Below, piece by piece: positions 55,278-56,381 of a stretch of 56,381 nucleotides of DNA. Position numbers and translations under genes: made by a program. The notes under the pieces were generated by a model. The model was not told where the DNA came from, did no database searches, and saw only the letters and a list, made by a program, of their open reading frames with translations. This stretch comes from Pseudomonas huaxiensis (GTDB lineage Bacteria; Pseudomonadota; Gammaproteobacteria; Pseudomonadales; Pseudomonadaceae): assembly GCF_003231275.1 (NCBI RefSeq), contig NZ_QKVL01000037.1:1-56381 (forward strand), in the 5' to 3' direction. The number at the start of each line of letters is the position of its first letter. Within the stretch, counting starts at the first letter, position 1.

Positions 55278-56270
55278 ATGCGGTTCTATTTATTTCTTCT
55301 GGCGCTGCTGAGCGCCTTTCCGTCGTTCGCCGCGCCGCGTTGCGACGTGCATGCGCCTGTCCAACAGGCCGAACTCAAGCAGGTCAGCCTGGCCTACCAG
55401 AGTGTCGGGCGCAGCACCGATCCGGCCTTGCTGCTGGTCATGGGCCTGGGCGGGCAATTGATCCACTGGCCCGATGAAGTGGTCGAGGCGCTGTGCAAGC
55501 AGGGCTTCCGGGTGATTCGCTACGACAACCGCGATGTCGGCCTGTCGCGCTGGAACCAGCCGCCCGCCGATGCCAGCCTGACCTACGAACTGGTGCGCTA
55601 TCGCCTCGGCCTGTCGGTGAGCGCGCCCTATACCCTCGAAGACATGGCCGAGGACGGCCTGGAACTGATGCAGTACCTGGGCGAAAGCCGCTTTCATGTG
55701 TTGGGCGTGAGCATGGGCGGGATGATTGCCCAGCACCTGGCGGCGATGGCGCCGGAGCGGGTCGAGAGCCTGACGCTGATCATGTCCAGTTCCGGTGCCC
55801 AGGGCCTGCCGGCGCCGAGCGCGGCGCTGATTCAGCAACTGGCGCGGCGCGGTGCGCCCAACCGCGAGGTGGCGATCGAGCAGCAGGCGGATTTGCTGGC
55901 GGCGCTGGGCAGCCCGCGGGTGCAGGATGATCGGCAGGTGTTGTTGCAGCAGGCGGCAGTGTCCTACGACCGCGCGTTCAACCCCGAAGGGGTCAAGCGC
56001 CAGATCATGGCGATCCTCGCCGAACCCAGCCGGGTCGAACTGCTCAATCGCCTGCGGGTCCCGGCCCTGGTGGTGCATGGCACCGCCGATCCGTTGCTGC
56101 CGGTCATGCACGGGGTGCACCTGGCGGCGCATATCCAGGGCAGCCAGTTGGCGTTGATTCCGGGCTTGGCCCACCGTTTTCAGGAGCCGTTCAAGGCGGC
56201 GCTGCTGGCGGCGGTGTTGCCGTATCTACAGGCGCACCGGAATGATTTCAGCCATCTTGCCCAACGTTAG
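55278..56270 (+). CDS. Secreted alpha/beta hydrolase
   Basis: A 330-residue protein with a signal peptide (MRFYLFLLALLSAFPSFAA). The alpha/beta-hydrolase fold shows the oxyanion strand LLLVMGLGGQLIHW (near residue 51), RYDNRDVGLS (near 80), the nucleophile elbow GVSMGG (Ser near 144) and the late HG-T-AD-P and His motifs VVHGTADPLLP (Asp near 271) and GLAHRF (His near 298). The substrate is unknown; aryl esterases, haloperoxidase-like and lactone hydrolases share this layout. It is divergent from the DUF6543 gene. Confidence 0.88.
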   Translation: MRFYLFLLALLSAFPSFAAPRCDVHAPVQQAELKQVSLAYQSVGRSTDPALLLVMGLGGQLIHWPDEVVEALCKQGFRVIRYDNRDVGLSRWNQPPADASLTYELVRYRLGLSVSAPYTLEDMAEDGLELMQYLGESRFHVLGVSMGGMIAQHLAAMAPERVESLTLIMSSSGAQGLPAPSAALIQQLARRGAPNREVAIEQQADLLAALGSPRVQDDRQVLLQQAAVSYDRAFNPEGVKRQIMAILAEPSRVELLNRLRVPALVVHGTADPLLPVMHGVHLAAHIQGSQLALIPGLAHRFQEPFKAALLAAVLPYLQAHRNDFSHLAQR

Positions 56271-56381
56271 GCTCTGTATGAAAAGCCTTGATACTCGGTG
56301 ATGCTGCGTTGAAAACAGCCTCGTGCGCGAGCCCGGTCGAAATGCTCATTTACAACCCGTAAACGTCGAGCGCGACCCCGG
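56271..56381. other. Right-edge sequence, possibly the end of a repeat or insertion element
   Basis: No gene is seen. The segment begins GCTCTGTATGAAAAG directly at the hydrolase stop codon and contains CATTTACAACCCGTAAAC. I associate similar sequence with dispersed repeats or IS ends in Pseudomonas, but the window ends before any transposase could appear. Low confidence. Confidence 0.3.

Overview
The window is a high-GC chromosomal segment of a Pseudomonas, most likely from the P. fluorescens or P. putida groups. The evidence is the conserved block lepA-lepB-rnc-era-recO-pdxJ, an icp-lon(asrA-like) pair, a Zur-type TonB receptor, numerous REP elements with a GCCGGC core, and family members typical of pseudomonads (halovibrin-like, DUF6543 and PtrA-like proteins). 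No rRNA, tRNA, CRISPR array or complete insertion sequence is visible.

Layout. 1-3.9 kb is accessory: the tail of an unknown gene, a Big_2/lectin-like surface protein, and two tandem secreted halovibrin-like paralogues. 4.0-10.0 kb is the housekeeping block; the small DUF4845 gene that normally separates lepB from rnc is missing or reduced to a remnant. 10.1-18.6 kb is a heavy-metal locus: czcR-czcS divergent from czcC-czcB-czcA, followed by a small PtrA-like periplasmic protein and a strong terminator. A ~310-bp palindromic repeat element then precedes cmoA-cmoB (tRNA wobble uridine modification). 20.9-23.1 kb is a two-gene XaxA/XaxB-type pore-forming toxin. 23.1-26.7 kb holds icp (I42 peptidase inhibitor), a second-type Lon protease with a sigma-32-like promoter, and a eukaryote-like ubiquitin-conjugating (E2) fold gene.

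26.7-35.3 kb contains oprB-gcd (glucose uptake and periplasmic oxidation), a ZnuD-like TonB receptor under a Zur box, two small genes (VF530-like and Pr6Pr), and a PadR regulator with a siderophore-interacting protein. 35.3-49.4 kb carries a class A PBP-like protein, an amino acid permease, OpgC, an FMN glutamate synthase-like protein, Lhr helicase, a NUDIX hydrolase and MetR. The end holds a giant DUF6543 (dermonecrotic-toxin-domain) protein, a secreted alpha/beta hydrolase, and what may be the edge of a repeat or IS.

The most striking element is the 149-residue E2 homologue at 26199-26648. It closely resembles eukaryotic UBE2D/Ubc4, keeps the HPN motif, and has glycine in place of the catalytic cysteine. 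It lies between otherwise conserved Pseudomonas genes and a few kilobases from a pore-forming toxin pair. With the halovibrins and the DUF6543 protein, the window holds several genes that look directed at eukaryotic hosts or predators. Zinc is a second theme: efflux (czc) and Zur-controlled uptake (ZnuD-like) sit about 12 kb apart.
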